Part shown: piece by piece, positions 31,601 through 42,103 of the stretch | Layout of the letters: every line of letters begins with the position of its first letter | Numbering within the stretch: the first letter of the stretch is position 1 | Assembly (NCBI GenBank): GCA_033558025.1 | Contig: JAUCEF010000012.1 | Coordinates: 2,914,001 to 2,978,000 of the forward strand | From: Phytophthora sp. 'mugwort' | Taxonomy: Eukaryota > Oomycota > Peronosporomycetes > Peronosporales > Peronosporaceae | Length of the DNA: 64,000 nt | Direction of reading: 5' to 3' | Notes under the pieces: generated by a model | What the model saw: the letters and a program-made list of their open reading frames with translations, nothing else | Databases searched by the model: none | Told to the model about the DNA's origin: nothing | Translations under genes and position numbers: made by a program

Positions 31601-33036
31601 CCTAAATGACTAGTAGATTATGTGGTCAAGGGTCGCCTTCCAAAGATATCGTGGTCATTGGCCTTCATGGACTGGAACCTCACTCGTAGGTCCGGGAAAG
31701 GAGCATGACGATGACCGCGTGCAAAACCTTGACATACAACTGACATCATTAATGTCGGCACTTGTTCTTCATGGCCAATAAGCTCACAGGGATCAAGTAT
31801 GGCGTTCACAGCCATTGAAGGGTCACTCGCTAACCGTCTAACCCTCATACTGCTCGTGGAAATGTTGCCAGCGGAACAAGTAATGTAGTCAGCGTAGTCT
31901 GCGTCATGTGGAGTTCGGACAAGCCTACAAGAGGTATACTCTGAGGCCCGTGCGATGTTTCGAATTGCGAAGTGGTAAACTCTTTTGGACTCCGGCGTGT
32001 GAAACTCGCGCTCAAAGGGCGCTTGGGGTAATGTTTGCTAGCAAGAGCAGGGCTGGACAACACATTGAAGAAACGCGACCGAAGACCAGGTGTGGGCACA
32101 TTGCGACCTAGGCGACGGATACAGGGAATTGTTAGTGAAAGTTTAGTGTTTGCATAATATAATATATGTATATATATATAAGCAAGGACGAACACAACGC
32201 TCGGTGCTCATGTACGTGCGGTAGCGGATGTCTACGAGCAAGGTGGAGGACTTGGCAGTGGGTGCACTATCCTGCCTGTTCAACCAGTTCTCGGACTACC
32301 TGCTCCCGCGACGCGTGAGAGTGTTTATCCCCAGAATTGCGGCTCCCTCGCGGTGGCTACGATGTGCAATGTTGCCGCACGAATTCCGCACTCACACACG
32401 AGTTCCGCATCCGCTTGCCTCAATGGGTACACGCAGGGTTTAGGTTACCCAGTGGTTAGTAACCACTTGTTACCAACCAGGGCTACGGATGTTTAAACTG
32501 CTTTTTGACGTGTATAAAACAAACGATTGACTGGTTTGTTTCCAACCAGCGTTATCCACGTAAGCTATACGCACAATGTAAACGTGTAAAGGCTGTTAGC
32601 CGTTAGTTTAGACCCCCAGGGCTCTTAAGAAAGCGAAACTAGGCTTCCAGAATTATTTCAGATTGCGAACTCTCCGGAAAGGTATAGTTTTTTTAATTGG
32701 CAACTTGTACGAACCAGGGGCAATCTATCGACGAGCGAAATGTACAAAACGATACGAACCAACAAAACGTAAGTAAGCAATATATCTGCTATTAATCTAC
32801 ACCAACGTTGCATCAAGACAATCCAAACTACCACACCGTCCGTATCAGGACTTTCCAATCTACCATACGTCGGTAGTACTTGTCCTACTTAACAGTCCTG
32901 CTAAGAAACCCGCAACCGCGGCTCGCTCCAGTTTGTACGTGTTTGTACGGTATTGCTTGACATCACTGTTTATTATTATAAAAATGTCTGATTTCAGTTA
33001 TTCACCGTGTGAATATATGGGAGGCTCTTTTCGATC
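31601..33036. other. Intergenic, no gene recognised
   Basis: This stretch lies upstream, on the minus strand, of the giant repeat gene. The minus strand holds an open segment 31618-31848 without recognisable homology and without a hydrophobic leader. A short TA-alternating stretch lies near 32,158-32,180. No promoter or first exon for the repeat gene could be identified; a possible splice acceptor (TTTAG) sits at about 31,602-31,606. Confidence 0.5.
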
Positions 33037-33352
33037 TTAGACCCTCTTCGTCTCGGTACATGCTGCCCGAAGTGGCTTCACTTTTTCGTCATGTACTCTG
33101 GTGTTGTCTTTACAATTATATTCGCAGTTCAAGGTTTTCGGATGCCGCGGAATAACAATCGATCTACATGTACTATCACTTGTGCGGAGGTAGCGCGAGT
33201 GTTGTTTCGTGACATCCAGTAAAAATATCAGGACGGGAAAAGAGGGAATTGCCAGGGTTTTTATTTTGGAACGCGCCAAGACTTTATTGAGCGTTTTGTA
33301 TTGAAAACTCCAATTGCGTTGCACCAATTTTACCAATGTATTTAATTGCTAT

Positions 33353-33916
33353 CTACTTAAATTGTATTTTCATCGATTGGAAACTGAAACAGGTTATTGA
33401 AACAATATTTGAGTCGGCATCCCATACTGAAAGCTGCTCCCTAAAGCTTGTCCTGTCTGGTGTATTTGTTAGCAGCGCCGAATTGGCGCCATACAGAGCA
33501 CGTCCACTTTTATCCAATCGGATGCCAATCGGGGGACCCTGTTGGTTCCTAATTTTTTGGGGCTTGAAGCAAGGTACAGTAACGTCATTTATTAAAAAGG
33601 TTTGTTTAGCTCTCTTCTTGCCACTTAATGTCCAAACCCCTCGAATGCCATTGCTACAGTTGTAGGTTTTGCGGACAAGTTCGAGTGAGTGACACAGGGA
33701 GTTAAGTCCCCCTATGATTACACTATGAAAGCGTCGGTCTCCAAGGAGGCCTTCGTTTCGGTTCCAGTGCAACGTTGATGTGACGGGACATACAACACCT
33801 TGCGCACAGGAAGTGTGACTTCTGGAGAGTATACAAACTCTCAGTGACGGCAGTTCACAAGTCCCTTGTCTGAGGGAACTGTTACCAAATAAGGTAGAAT
33901 ATAAGACTGAATACAT
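33353..33916 (-). CDS. Unrecognised 187-codon ORF, possibly a gene remnant
   Basis: An open frame of 187 codons with ATG at 33916 and stop at 33353. It is rather long for chance in a stretch of average composition, and the next minus-strand segment (33037-33336) is also open. No family, signal peptide or membrane segment is recognised. Composition is unremarkable, with several cysteines. It lies among transposon debris and may be part of an unidentified element or chance. Confidence 0.2.
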   Translation of the reverse strand: MYSVLYSTLFGNSSLRQGTCELPSLRVCILSRSHTSCAQGVVCPVTSTLHWNRNEGLLGDRRFHSVIIGGLNSLCHSLELVRKTYNCSNGIRGVWTLSGKKRAKQTFLINDVTVPCFKPQKIRNQQGPPIGIRLDKSGRALYGANSALLTNTPDRTSFREQLSVWDADSNIVSITCFSFQSMKIQFK

Positions 33917-35439
33917 TTATGGATGATCTCCTTTATGGCGTCTACATACTAACTATAAGTCACCAATAAAGTATTCTAAATGTTATCTTATTGGAAGACT
34001 CTGAGGTCCTTGTACCATATGTGTGGTACCCATCCGTGACGTGATTACAGTGACGTCATAGTGATGTTGGCTACATCACTAGGGATACATAGATACACTA
34101 TTATGAAGAGTAACCTGGCGCTATTCATGCAACCTCGTTATACTTGATATAGATCAGCTTTGGCGATGTTTGCGAGAGCAACTCACTACGCGCACTGTCC
34201 ACGCTCTAATGCGCAATCAACTTTCAGATTCACCTCGATCGTCTTATGAATTCGTATGCTGCTCCGTTGTGAGACTTGAGCCGCGCCGCCCAGCTTGGGA
34301 ACCACAGGGCATCCGAAAGCCGTAATGCTTTCCTATATGTCACAACCAGTCTCTGAACATGAGTGTTTCGTGCTACCGTGTCACTACGTTATTGACACCA
34401 GCGACGTGCACTGGTACCCATCCATGCCTGTGACATTCCTGCAGTCCCACAAGAAACCTTGATGCACCGCCAGCAAAAAGGGACAAGTCGCTCCAGTGTG
34501 TTGCCTACACCTATGTATTTGGCCATGGAGCTTCCTGTATTCCTGTGTAGCTGTATCACATCCTCCTATCTTGGTTTCTCCGGTTGCTCCTCCCGCAAAA
34601 TAAGAATGTAACGCCGCAGCTAGGCTTCTGCGGGGCTACAGTAATACCACAGGCATGGTCGTGCACCTCATTTCCATCGCTGCCCGTGGCCTTTCCCAGG
34701 CCGCCCCGAGAACTACACTTTTGTTTTGCTGAGTTGGCGTAGCAACTGACTGGACACCTTCGTATATCTGTCAAGTATCCAATTTATATGCATTACTTCT
34801 ACCTTAAGTCTTAGCAATTCTTCCAATTTGTTTCTAGTATCCAGATTAATATTTGATGTTTAGGTGGCAGACTTCATACTGCATTACCTGCTCATATTTA
34901 ATGAAACTGGTTCATCACGTTACAAGGCCATAATTATTTTCTATTTAGACCAGTAACTCGCCCAACAAACGATACATTAAATGGCATGCTCTTCGCTGCC
35001 GATAGCACGACCGCGGTACGACTCTAATTGAAAGGCTCGACTTAACGGGAAAACTGGCGTCTGACCACTTGCTGAATATCTATGGACCTCCGAAACTCAG
35101 CGAACCGACCGGAAGGTACATTGGCCACGAAGTACGCCAACATGGACAAGAGCGGTCTGTGCTGAGTTTCCCAAGAAGCGCGCCTTCCCAGCCATCCGGA
35201 ACGTGCGGCAGGTATAATTGTTTATTGAACGGTCTTCGTACTGATTCTACTATTATTATTATTAACACAAATATGTTCCTTTGATACGCAGGTGATACAC
35301 GGCGTGCTATTTACTTCCAGCAAGATGTTGGTCGCTGTAGAAGTGCGACTCAAATATTCAGAAGCGGGAAAATGGATGAATAGAACATGCATGTGAAATG
35401 CCAGTATGAAGGACTCCGGATACGCATGTCTTGGGTCTA
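33917..35439. other. Intergenic, nothing recognised
   Basis: No ORF with visible family resemblance on either strand. A TGACGTCA palindrome occurs near 34,053 in a locally repetitive GTGATG-type stretch. Probably decayed transposon or spacer DNA. Confidence 0.4.
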
Positions 35440-35660
35440 GTTTTTTCAACTTCTTTCGGTTTCTCCAATACCAGAGGAGGTGTACAACATTGACCGTCTT
35501 ATTGCTGCGGTATCACGCGCGTTGACAGCACTCGTACGAAACTCTCGATCACTGCTTTTGGGCTCACCAAAACGAAATGGAAACAGTAACCGAGCAGCAT
35601 GGCACGCCGACACACTTTACATGTGGCGTCGAGGTTCTATGCACTGTTATCAAATATACA
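35440..35660 (+). pseudogene. Mariner-like transposase C-terminal remnant
   Basis: Two plus-strand frames joined by a frameshift read FFNFFRFLQYQ and then EVYNIDRLIAAVSRAL. This resembles the stretch after the last catalytic acidic residue in mariner-type transposases of oomycetes (LGFFNAIQxLQYQ followed by an IDxLIxAV helix). A sister fragment of the same family lies at 36328-36504. No start and no catalytic residues remain. Confidence 0.5.
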
Positions 35661-35739
35661 ACAAAGTCTCATAAATGTTAGAGAGTATCACCAATTACCA
35701 ATACGGGTGAGACTCACTGCCTGGGTATAACTACGGCAG

Positions 35740-36060
35740 TCAAGAGCACTTTCTTGCTGTGACCCCTTTAGCAACATATAGAAGATCTTCTTGCCCTTGT
35801 CCTCATTGAACCGCTTTTCGTCACATGCACGACGTTCAACTTGGCCGAGAAGCGGGAATCGTTGGGGCCGTGCACCACGTAACGATGGCGCGCCGAAGGC
35901 AGGGATGCTTGTTTACCGTCAATAAATGCGGGCAGCGTGACACAAGAGCAACCTTCGCGCATCCCGAGCCACCAAATGTGCCACACCAAGTTACCATGCT
36001 AGGCGATGCGTCGCGCATCTGGTTTAAGGCGGCGCGTACCAAAATTGTAGTTCGGTCCGT
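35740..36060 (-). pseudogene. Mariner-like transposase catalytic-core remnant (opposite strand)
   Basis: Read on the minus strand, broken frames give VVHV followed, in another frame, by DEKRFNEDKGKKIFYML. That is the DEKWF-type block carrying the first catalytic aspartate of mariner-like transposases. A second part encodes a frame-shifted stretch containing VTWCTAPTIPASRP. Orientation is opposite to the C-terminal fragments on both sides, so these are separate insertions or an inverted piece. Confidence 0.5.
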
Positions 36061-36327
36061 TCGTTTCTTCCCGGCTACCCCCTAGCCACTTAGTCGGTGC
36101 TAACGTTGACCTGTAAGCCGGTTGGCAAGATTGGAAATCAATTTTTCATAAAAGGCTGGGTCTCAGCGCACCAGTAAGAACCGACTTGCAAAGACTATAG
36201 AGACCTGCTTAAATAAATCAGCCCCACAGTCAAGACAAATGACCGACCCGCGTAAAACAAGAGCAACCCCATCGTCATTCGGCCGACCGAACCGGGCGTT
36301 TTGGCTGCTGGAACATCCGAGTAGCGT

Positions 36328-36504
36328 TTCAGCCCAGACTACAATACCCTCGACTAGGAGTATATCTCGTTCATCCAGGCCCTTCAGTATCAGGAAGACG
36401 TCTACAACGTTGAGGAATTCATTCAGGCGGTACGAAAGTCATAGGTAGCTCTGGAAGCGTTCAAACTTGACAAAATATTCCACACCTTGCATATGGCGTT
36501 GTAA
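36328..36504 (+). pseudogene. Mariner-like transposase C-terminal remnant with stops
   Basis: The plus strand reads FSPDYNTLD, a stop, then FIQALQYQEDVYNVEEFIQAV, a second stop, then FKLDKIFHTLHMAL and a final TAA at 36502. SPDxNxLDLGFF is the block with the third catalytic acidic residue of mariner-type transposases and the remainder matches their C-terminal helices. Two in-frame stops make it non-functional. It is the better preserved relative of 35440-35660. Confidence 0.62.
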
Positions 36505-36759
36505 TAGGCTATACAAGCTGGCTGCTCCAACAACCTTCTCGTGAGGGGACGCCCTCAATGATTTCCTTGTAACTAGAGACATAATTCATAATGAAAAATG
36601 CTGTTCTTCATGAAGGAGTCGTTATCGAGATAAGACACAGTGGTGATGTTCTCTATCGCTACACCTGAAAATTTTGTACGAGTCCTACTAATTATAGCAG
36701 GTTAACCCGCGGTATGCAATCTTTTTCACCGGAAATTTGAAATCTTGTGTCTGCCAACT

Positions 36760-37256
36760 GCGGCTAGTTACAATAAATAAAATTATAACCAGCTATAAAT
36801 TTGGACAAAATTATTTAGATAAATTTTAATAATTACAAAAAGCTTATTATTTTGAAATGAGTTAGCAATGTCAACATGTTATATATATAAATTTAATCGA
36901 TTATATAAAATATATCAATTATTTAGAATTAATAATTGAATATAACACATTAGTATTATACGTCGATATCAGAAAAATACTATAATTGAATGTACATAAT
37001 TAAATACATAAATTATGGAATGTTTAAAGATGCACATAATCCACAAAATCAAAGAATACACAATATATGACATATTTGTTTTTGATATAAATTATATTAC
37101 ATATTTTGTTGGGTAGTAGTCTAAAACAATTAGTAGTGCTAGTAGTGTTATTATTTTAGTTGTAATAGAGATAAAGATGAGTAACATTATTAGTATTATC
37201 ATTATTATCATTATAATATCTCTATTACAACAACTATTACGATATTGCTTGAGATA
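36760..37256. other. AT-rich spacer left of the Tc1-like element
   Basis: Strongly AT-rich DNA without coding features, unlike the GC-rich genes. Near 37,128-37,150 it contains AGTAGTGCTAGTAGTG-type repeats that recur right of the Tc1-like element (about 38,810-38,840) and near 41,635-41,660. This suggests it belongs to the terminal region of the hAT element into which the Tc1-like element inserted. Confidence 0.5.
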
Positions 37257-37297
37257 CAGTCCGCGACAGTGGTATATGAAGACCATCGGTCTCTCCA
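37257..37297 (+). repeat. Left terminal inverted repeat of Tc1-like element
   Basis: This 41-bp end matches the reverse complement of 38754-38794 with one difference. The inner second arm 37343-37463 is separated from it by about 45 bp that differ from the right side. Confidence 0.9.
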
Positions 37298-37694
37298 ATT
37301 TTTTTTAATCAAATTGTGTTTTCATTCGCTGAAATTACCGTAGATTATAACGAATTGCAAGATCTGTCGATTGCACCAACTTTTGATGCTGAATTCCACC
37401 TGGTTTTGAAAAACGATGATAAATATTACTTCACGAGGTGCGACACAATATATGAACATAACTCCGGGTATGCGGAAAGTTTGCGTAAGTTGGATCCACA
37501 ACCCTCGCCACGCGTTGTTAATGTGTTTACTATAGAGACTGCTATCCCACCAATCGTGGCGCCACTTTTCAATTCGCCAACGATGGCACGAGCTTCGCAT
37601 CTGTCCGACAAAAACGCGAGTCAATTCGGACGCTCTTACTGCGCGGTTTTTCGGTCCGGAGTATCGCACAGGTACTCACACGCTCTGCGGTGCC

Positions 37695-38550
37695 GTGCAG
37701 AATGTGTTGAAGACGCCTGCCAATTTCCAGCCCAAGAAACGGCTTGGAAGCGTGTCGAAAGTGACTGCGCGTGAGAAGCGGCATATCATCCACTGTGTGT
37801 CCGTGCTCCGTTTGTCCGCAAAAAAAGTGAAAGAGAAGCTCAAGTTGGTGCACAGCGTGCGTACGATTCAGCGCGTGATCAAGTCGGTGAGCTGACTCAA
37901 GTACAAGAAGCGTGGTGCCGCTCCAGCGTTGACGAAGCGCCACCGAGAAGCAAGGGTCAAGTGGGCCGAGCGTATGGGCCTCAAGGATGACGAAGCGTGG
38001 TGTCAAGTGGCGTTCAGCGATGAGAAAAGTGGAACCTGGATGGCCCGGATGGCATGCGCTACGAATGGGTCGACACGCGTCGCCCTAAGGAGCTTAACGT
38101 CCGTCGTCATACTGGTGGCGGTGGTGTCATGATTTGGGGAGCATTTCGTGCGGACACCAAGTCTGCATTGAAGTTCGTGGATGGCAACCAAGACTCCGTC
38201 AAGTAGGTTAGCATCCTACGCACGCATTTGCAACCGTTCATCGATGCGGAAAACCATATTTTTCAACAAGACAATGCGGCCATCCACAAATCCCGCTACA
38301 CGATGAACTGGCTTCAGGCCCAAGGGATCGACGTTATGGACTGGCCAGCTTTGTCCCAGACCTCAATCCTATTGAGAATCTATGGGGCATCATGACTCAG
38401 CAAGTTTACGAAGGCGGGAAGCAGTACAACACGAAAGACGAGCTGAAGAAAGCGGTTTTGGCGGCATGGGCTGCAATTCCTCCCAAGACGCTCACAGATC
38501 TGACCCTATCAATGCGCAAACGCTGTATCCGGGTATTAGTACGCCGGTGA
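37695..38550 (+). pseudogene. Tc1-like DD34E transposase, degenerate
   Basis: The plus strand encodes an N-terminal helix-turn-helix-like region (TAREKRHI, RTIQRVIKSVS). Then come FSDEK with the first catalytic aspartate, the NLDGPDGMRYEW block in another frame, QQDNAAIHKS with the second aspartate, and PDLNPIENLW with the third acidic residue. Thirty-four residues separate the last two, the Tc1 spacing. It is broken by a TGA at 37893, a one-base loss in the A-run near 38,028, a TAG near 38,204 and another one-base loss near 38,357. All catalytic residues persist, so decay is moderate. Its translated inverted repeats give identical peptides on opposite strands, which are not genes. Confidence 0.85.
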
Positions 38551-38753
38551 GCATATATTTCGTATTAGCAACGCACGAATCGCATCCATAATGCTTTAAA
38601 ACAAATGTTTCGGTCATGTGGAAGTTATGTTCATATATTGTGTCGCACCTCGTGAAGTAATATTTCTCATCGTTTTTCAAAACCAGGTGGAATTCAGCAT
38701 CAAAAGTTGGTGCAATCGACAGATCTTGCAATTCGTTATAATCCAGGGTAACA

Positions 38754-38794
38754 TGGAGAGACCGATGGTGTTCATATACCACTGTCGCGGACTG
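38754..38794 (-). repeat. Right terminal inverted repeat of Tc1-like element
   Basis: Reverse complement of the left end, followed by TA at 38795. The inner arm 38623-38743 lies almost adjacent, only about 10 bp away, so the left side has an extra insert between outer and inner arms. Confidence 0.9.
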
Positions 38795-38958
38795 TAGTAG
38801 CGAGAAATGCTAGCACTAGTAGTGCTATTAGCACTACTATTTTTGAGAAGCTTCAAACTACGTGGGACATCGAAAGGGCATGCGAACTGGTGGCTTCTAT
38901 GCTCCCCCCCTCTTCATGTTCGTTCATTTCTGGATCCTTCAGTCCGAAGCCACGACCG

Positions 38959-39114
38959 ATGAAGTGTGCGAAGATCGACTGCAGTTGGGGGAACGTGCCA
39001 GAGACTTCTCCTTGTAGCGTGTGCGACCATCTAGTGCATCACTTGTGCAGCAACGGGCTCTGTAGCAAGGAAGAACTATCCAAAGGTGACACTACAACTC
39101 ACTGCTTCTTTTAG
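38959..39114 (+). pseudogene. Cys/His-rich zinc-finger-like fragment
   Basis: The open segment reads CAKIDC, then TSPCSVCDHLVHHLCSN, with paired cysteines and histidines spaced as in a small zinc-binding finger. The frame closes at 39114. It lies just upstream of the plus-strand hAT remnant and may be its N-terminal finger or a separate element; neither can be proved here. Confidence 0.4.
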
Positions 39115-39359
39115 CTCCTTCGTCGCTCGCTAACAGGAGTAATATGCAGGTTTTGCAGTCGTGCGTGCGTAGCCAAATTCTTCAATACTGATAGCTAGTC
39201 CCAGGATCTCACGCCTAGTAGCCTCTCCGGTGTATCGTTGTCGAGCTAGGCCACGGAGGTCGACCTTGCCCAAAGCGATAAGGACGTGGGATAAGAAAAC
39301 ATTTTAACATTATTCCGGCCCATATCAGCCATGCACCGGCTACTAACTCGATTGACTCC

Positions 39360-41597
39360 ATTTGGAAGATCATACACCGCTCGGGGAACCGTTTACGCAA
39401 GAGGATGTCGTTCACACACAGTTTCTTGTGTGCTTGAAGACGAAGACATGGAAGCAGTCTTTGTATAACGCCAGCAGCGCAGACGCTAAGACCCACTTGG
39501 TATCAAGGAACAAGAACCACGCAATGGGTATCAAGGAGCAGCAATCTCGGTTGCAACGCGCAGACCTCTCACGTGAATGTGACAGTCAAAAAGGATACGA
39601 AGCATGCAGTCTTGTGAGCCTATTTATCAATAAGAGCAGCCTGACAAGCGCCAGAAGACCTGGTGGAAAGCTCCGGTGAGCCCAAACCAGATTTCCGGCC
39701 ACACCGCTCGCTGGCTGATTCGAGATGGTAAAAAATGCTCCCATGATACGGCGAGGCTTACATCTAAAAAAGGTTCTGACCAAAATGTGTTATGTGCAAC
39801 CAAGTTTGCCTCACAATATGATAACCGCACCAACCTTTCACAACTTTCTCGTCGGCTTGACGGGAGACCCAGATGTTACCATACCATCGAGCAAGACGTA
39901 CAACAACATCGTGGACAATCACTATAACAACTACGAAAAAGATGCCTCCGAGCTGTTTGCTCAAGAGTTTTAGGAGCTGCACGAGATCCCGTTCATGATA
40001 GTGGAGCACGATTTGTCAACAAACAGTTCGAAGAACAGTATCGTTGGCGCATCCTGCAGCTTCATCGATCATCTGTTGCAGCCGCGTCGTCTAGCCCTTC
40101 TTGTGGAAGTAAAAAGAACGCAAAATGGCTCGGTTTACTATCTCAGATACTGTCGCAGCAGCAAGGAAATTTTCGAGGAAGTTTGACACCACACTGCAAA
40201 TGAATTGCGCGATGCGCGCACTCAATCTGTGTATCGGCTACGGTATTGGACTAAAGGAAAAAGTGCGTATGAGTACAGGGAGGATGCAAAGCCCATACTG
40301 TTCGTCAAGACGAGAATTGTAGTAACAAGCGGTAGGTCATTCCCGGAAGGTGGTATACTGATTCGTAAGCTATGTGCGCTAAACAGTTTCTTCGCTTCGA
40401 GAATATCACCCCAGCGAGCAGCCCGACTTGCGGAGGTTCAACGATTTCACAGGCTATCTCAGCTTGAAGATCTGTTTGATATCGACGTTCAATTATCAAC
40501 TATCCGGCGCTTCAGGCGTTCTTCCAGAACGCAAATGTAGGGAAGCGGAAAAAGGATATCTCTTTTTTTCAACTCTATCACACCTGCGGAGTGGGAACTA
40601 GTGGTTCAAATGGAGGCAGTCATGCAACGAATAGCAGAGTTAGCCCTGGTCGAGTCTCAATCGTCAAAGATGCTTTCTTCCACGATATACGTGATCCTGC
40701 CCGTAGCTTCTGCCCAAATGAAAATTCGTACAAGTTTTTCGTCGTACTGCTTGAAAGGCGCTCGTGACACTGAGACAAATGAGAGAAAATTTCCGCGTGT
40801 TCAGCTGACTCTTCCAGATTTGTCTGAGCTAGCAGAACGCTGCATTAAGCGTACACTACATCAGATAACCGAGCGGCTACCAAAGCCTTCTGTACCAATG
40901 GGCACGGCATTGCCTCTAGACCCGAGGACGAAGACGGCTGCCAAGCATATCTGCGCATTCCCTACAGTGCGGAAGCAGTCACCAACAAAAGTCAAGAGGA
41001 GACGAAGGCGCTTCTGCGCATTGAATACCGGGTGTTCTATAAAGCGCTGCATGCAAACGAGGAGCAGGGATATGACGAGATGGCATCCACTTCGAGCACA
41101 TCTGGAGGGGCTAGCAACAGCAGTTATGACTCTGAGTTGGACTTGTTGTATGGGGAAGTGGTATCTCAACCCGCCGAGGAATGCACAGCCGATCCTACAC
41201 TCAACGCCAAAGCGGATGCGCTGTTGGAGGAATGGCTAGGCCTTCGATTCGAGCGGGCGGAAACGGTGAAATCGAAGTATCCAACAAAGACGAGTGTGAA
41301 GATACGTGACAGGAAGTGGAATGTCTGTGAGTGGAACGTCGAGCAGCTGTGCCAGCAAATCGATGGGTCTCGCTGATTTTCTGAGTACGGCCAAGCAAAT
41401 TCCCTTCAATCGTGAAACATGCGCGCGTCTAGCTGGGTCGTGGATGTTCGACAACGTTCACAGAACATACGTTTTCGACAGGTTCGTTTACCATGAGTCC
41501 TCTGTATACAGTCAACGAACGGGCGCAACGGCGGCTGATACTACGCCACAACCGTCTTGAGCTCAAGCGCGTGGAGGAAAGCAAGAGGCAAGTGTAG
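39360..41597 (+). pseudogene. hAT-type transposase, degenerate (plus strand)
   Basis: Broken plus-strand frames keep the order of an oomycete hAT transposase. First is a BED-finger-like stretch (FLVCLKTKTWKQ, then ADAKTHLVSRNKNH; 39380-39520). Then ALNLCIGYGIGLKE (about 40,225), FPEGGILIRKLCALNSFF (about 40,340), EWELVVQMEAVMQRIAELALVE (about 40,590), LDPRTKTAAK (about 40,915), WNVCEWNVEQLCQQID (about 41,318) and a C-terminal NERAQRRLILRHNRLELKR ending at 41597. Frameshifts and stops separate these blocks, for example TAG at 39971. The catalytic triad cannot be assigned reliably. AGTAGTGCT-type subterminal repeats flank it on both sides. Confidence 0.75.
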
Positions 41598-42103
41598 TAG
41601 ACACCGATTCGACCTTGTTAATAGCTTGTTAGTAGTACTCTTAGTAGTGCTACTACTAATGCCTTCGCTCATTTATTAATGAAAATGGTTGTAACCGTTT
41701 ACAGAGCTGGTTAGCATTAGTATTAGCACACTTACCCGAAAAATTTCATTACTACCAAACACTGATTACATATCTTAATATGTTAATGTTATTCAATAGC
41801 TAATAACAATACTATGACAATAAGTTAAATCACCAGAAAACATTAATATATCAATATTATGTCAGTATTACTGTTTATGCAAATTACGTAATAAGATTAA
41901 AATTAAACCATGTTAAAACGCTATTTAATTTAGATACATCAGGGGATCGGAAGATACAATATTTAATTTTACGGAAGGTCGCTTCCTGGCATAATACTAA
42001 CTACAGTATGAAATGCAATGATAATAATAATTCCGCAATTTTAGTATGTATTGCCACGTGCGTTAACGTTTCTCGCGACTACCTCTTGTTTAGGAGCTTT
42101 CAC
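41598..42103. other. AT-rich spacer between two hAT remnants
   Basis: Non-coding and AT-rich. It contains TAGTAGTGCTACTACTA (about 41,643-41,659), which is palindromic and resembles subterminal repeats seen near 37,130 and 38,820, and CAGAGCTGG at about 41,703, a sequence of the kind found at hAT ends. Element borders could not be fixed. Confidence 0.4.

Larger units (their letters stand above)
37257..38794 (+). mobile_element. Complete Tc1/mariner-like DNA transposon (1538 bp), inactive
   Basis: The element is bounded by inverted repeats beginning CAGTCCGCGACAGTGG and ending CCACTGTCGCGGACTG, about 41 bp with one mismatch. TA dinucleotides lie directly outside both ends (37255-37256 and 38795-38796), the classic Tc1/mariner target duplication. 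A second inner inverted pair of 121 bp (37343-37463 and 38623-38743) is nearly perfect, giving long composite ends. The interior carries a transposase gene on the plus strand broken by frameshifts and stops. Confidence 0.9.

Noticed and set aside
31618..31848. 76-codon minus-strand ORF as first exon of the giant gene
   Set aside because: It ends in TAA before the array, has no hydrophobic leader, and no good splice donor joining it in frame was found.
37316..38782. Two ORFs on opposite strands (37316-37774 + and 38492-38782 -) encoding the same peptide around DYNELQDLSIAPTF
   Set aside because: The shared peptide is the translation of the inner inverted repeat of the Tc1-like element, not a gene pair.
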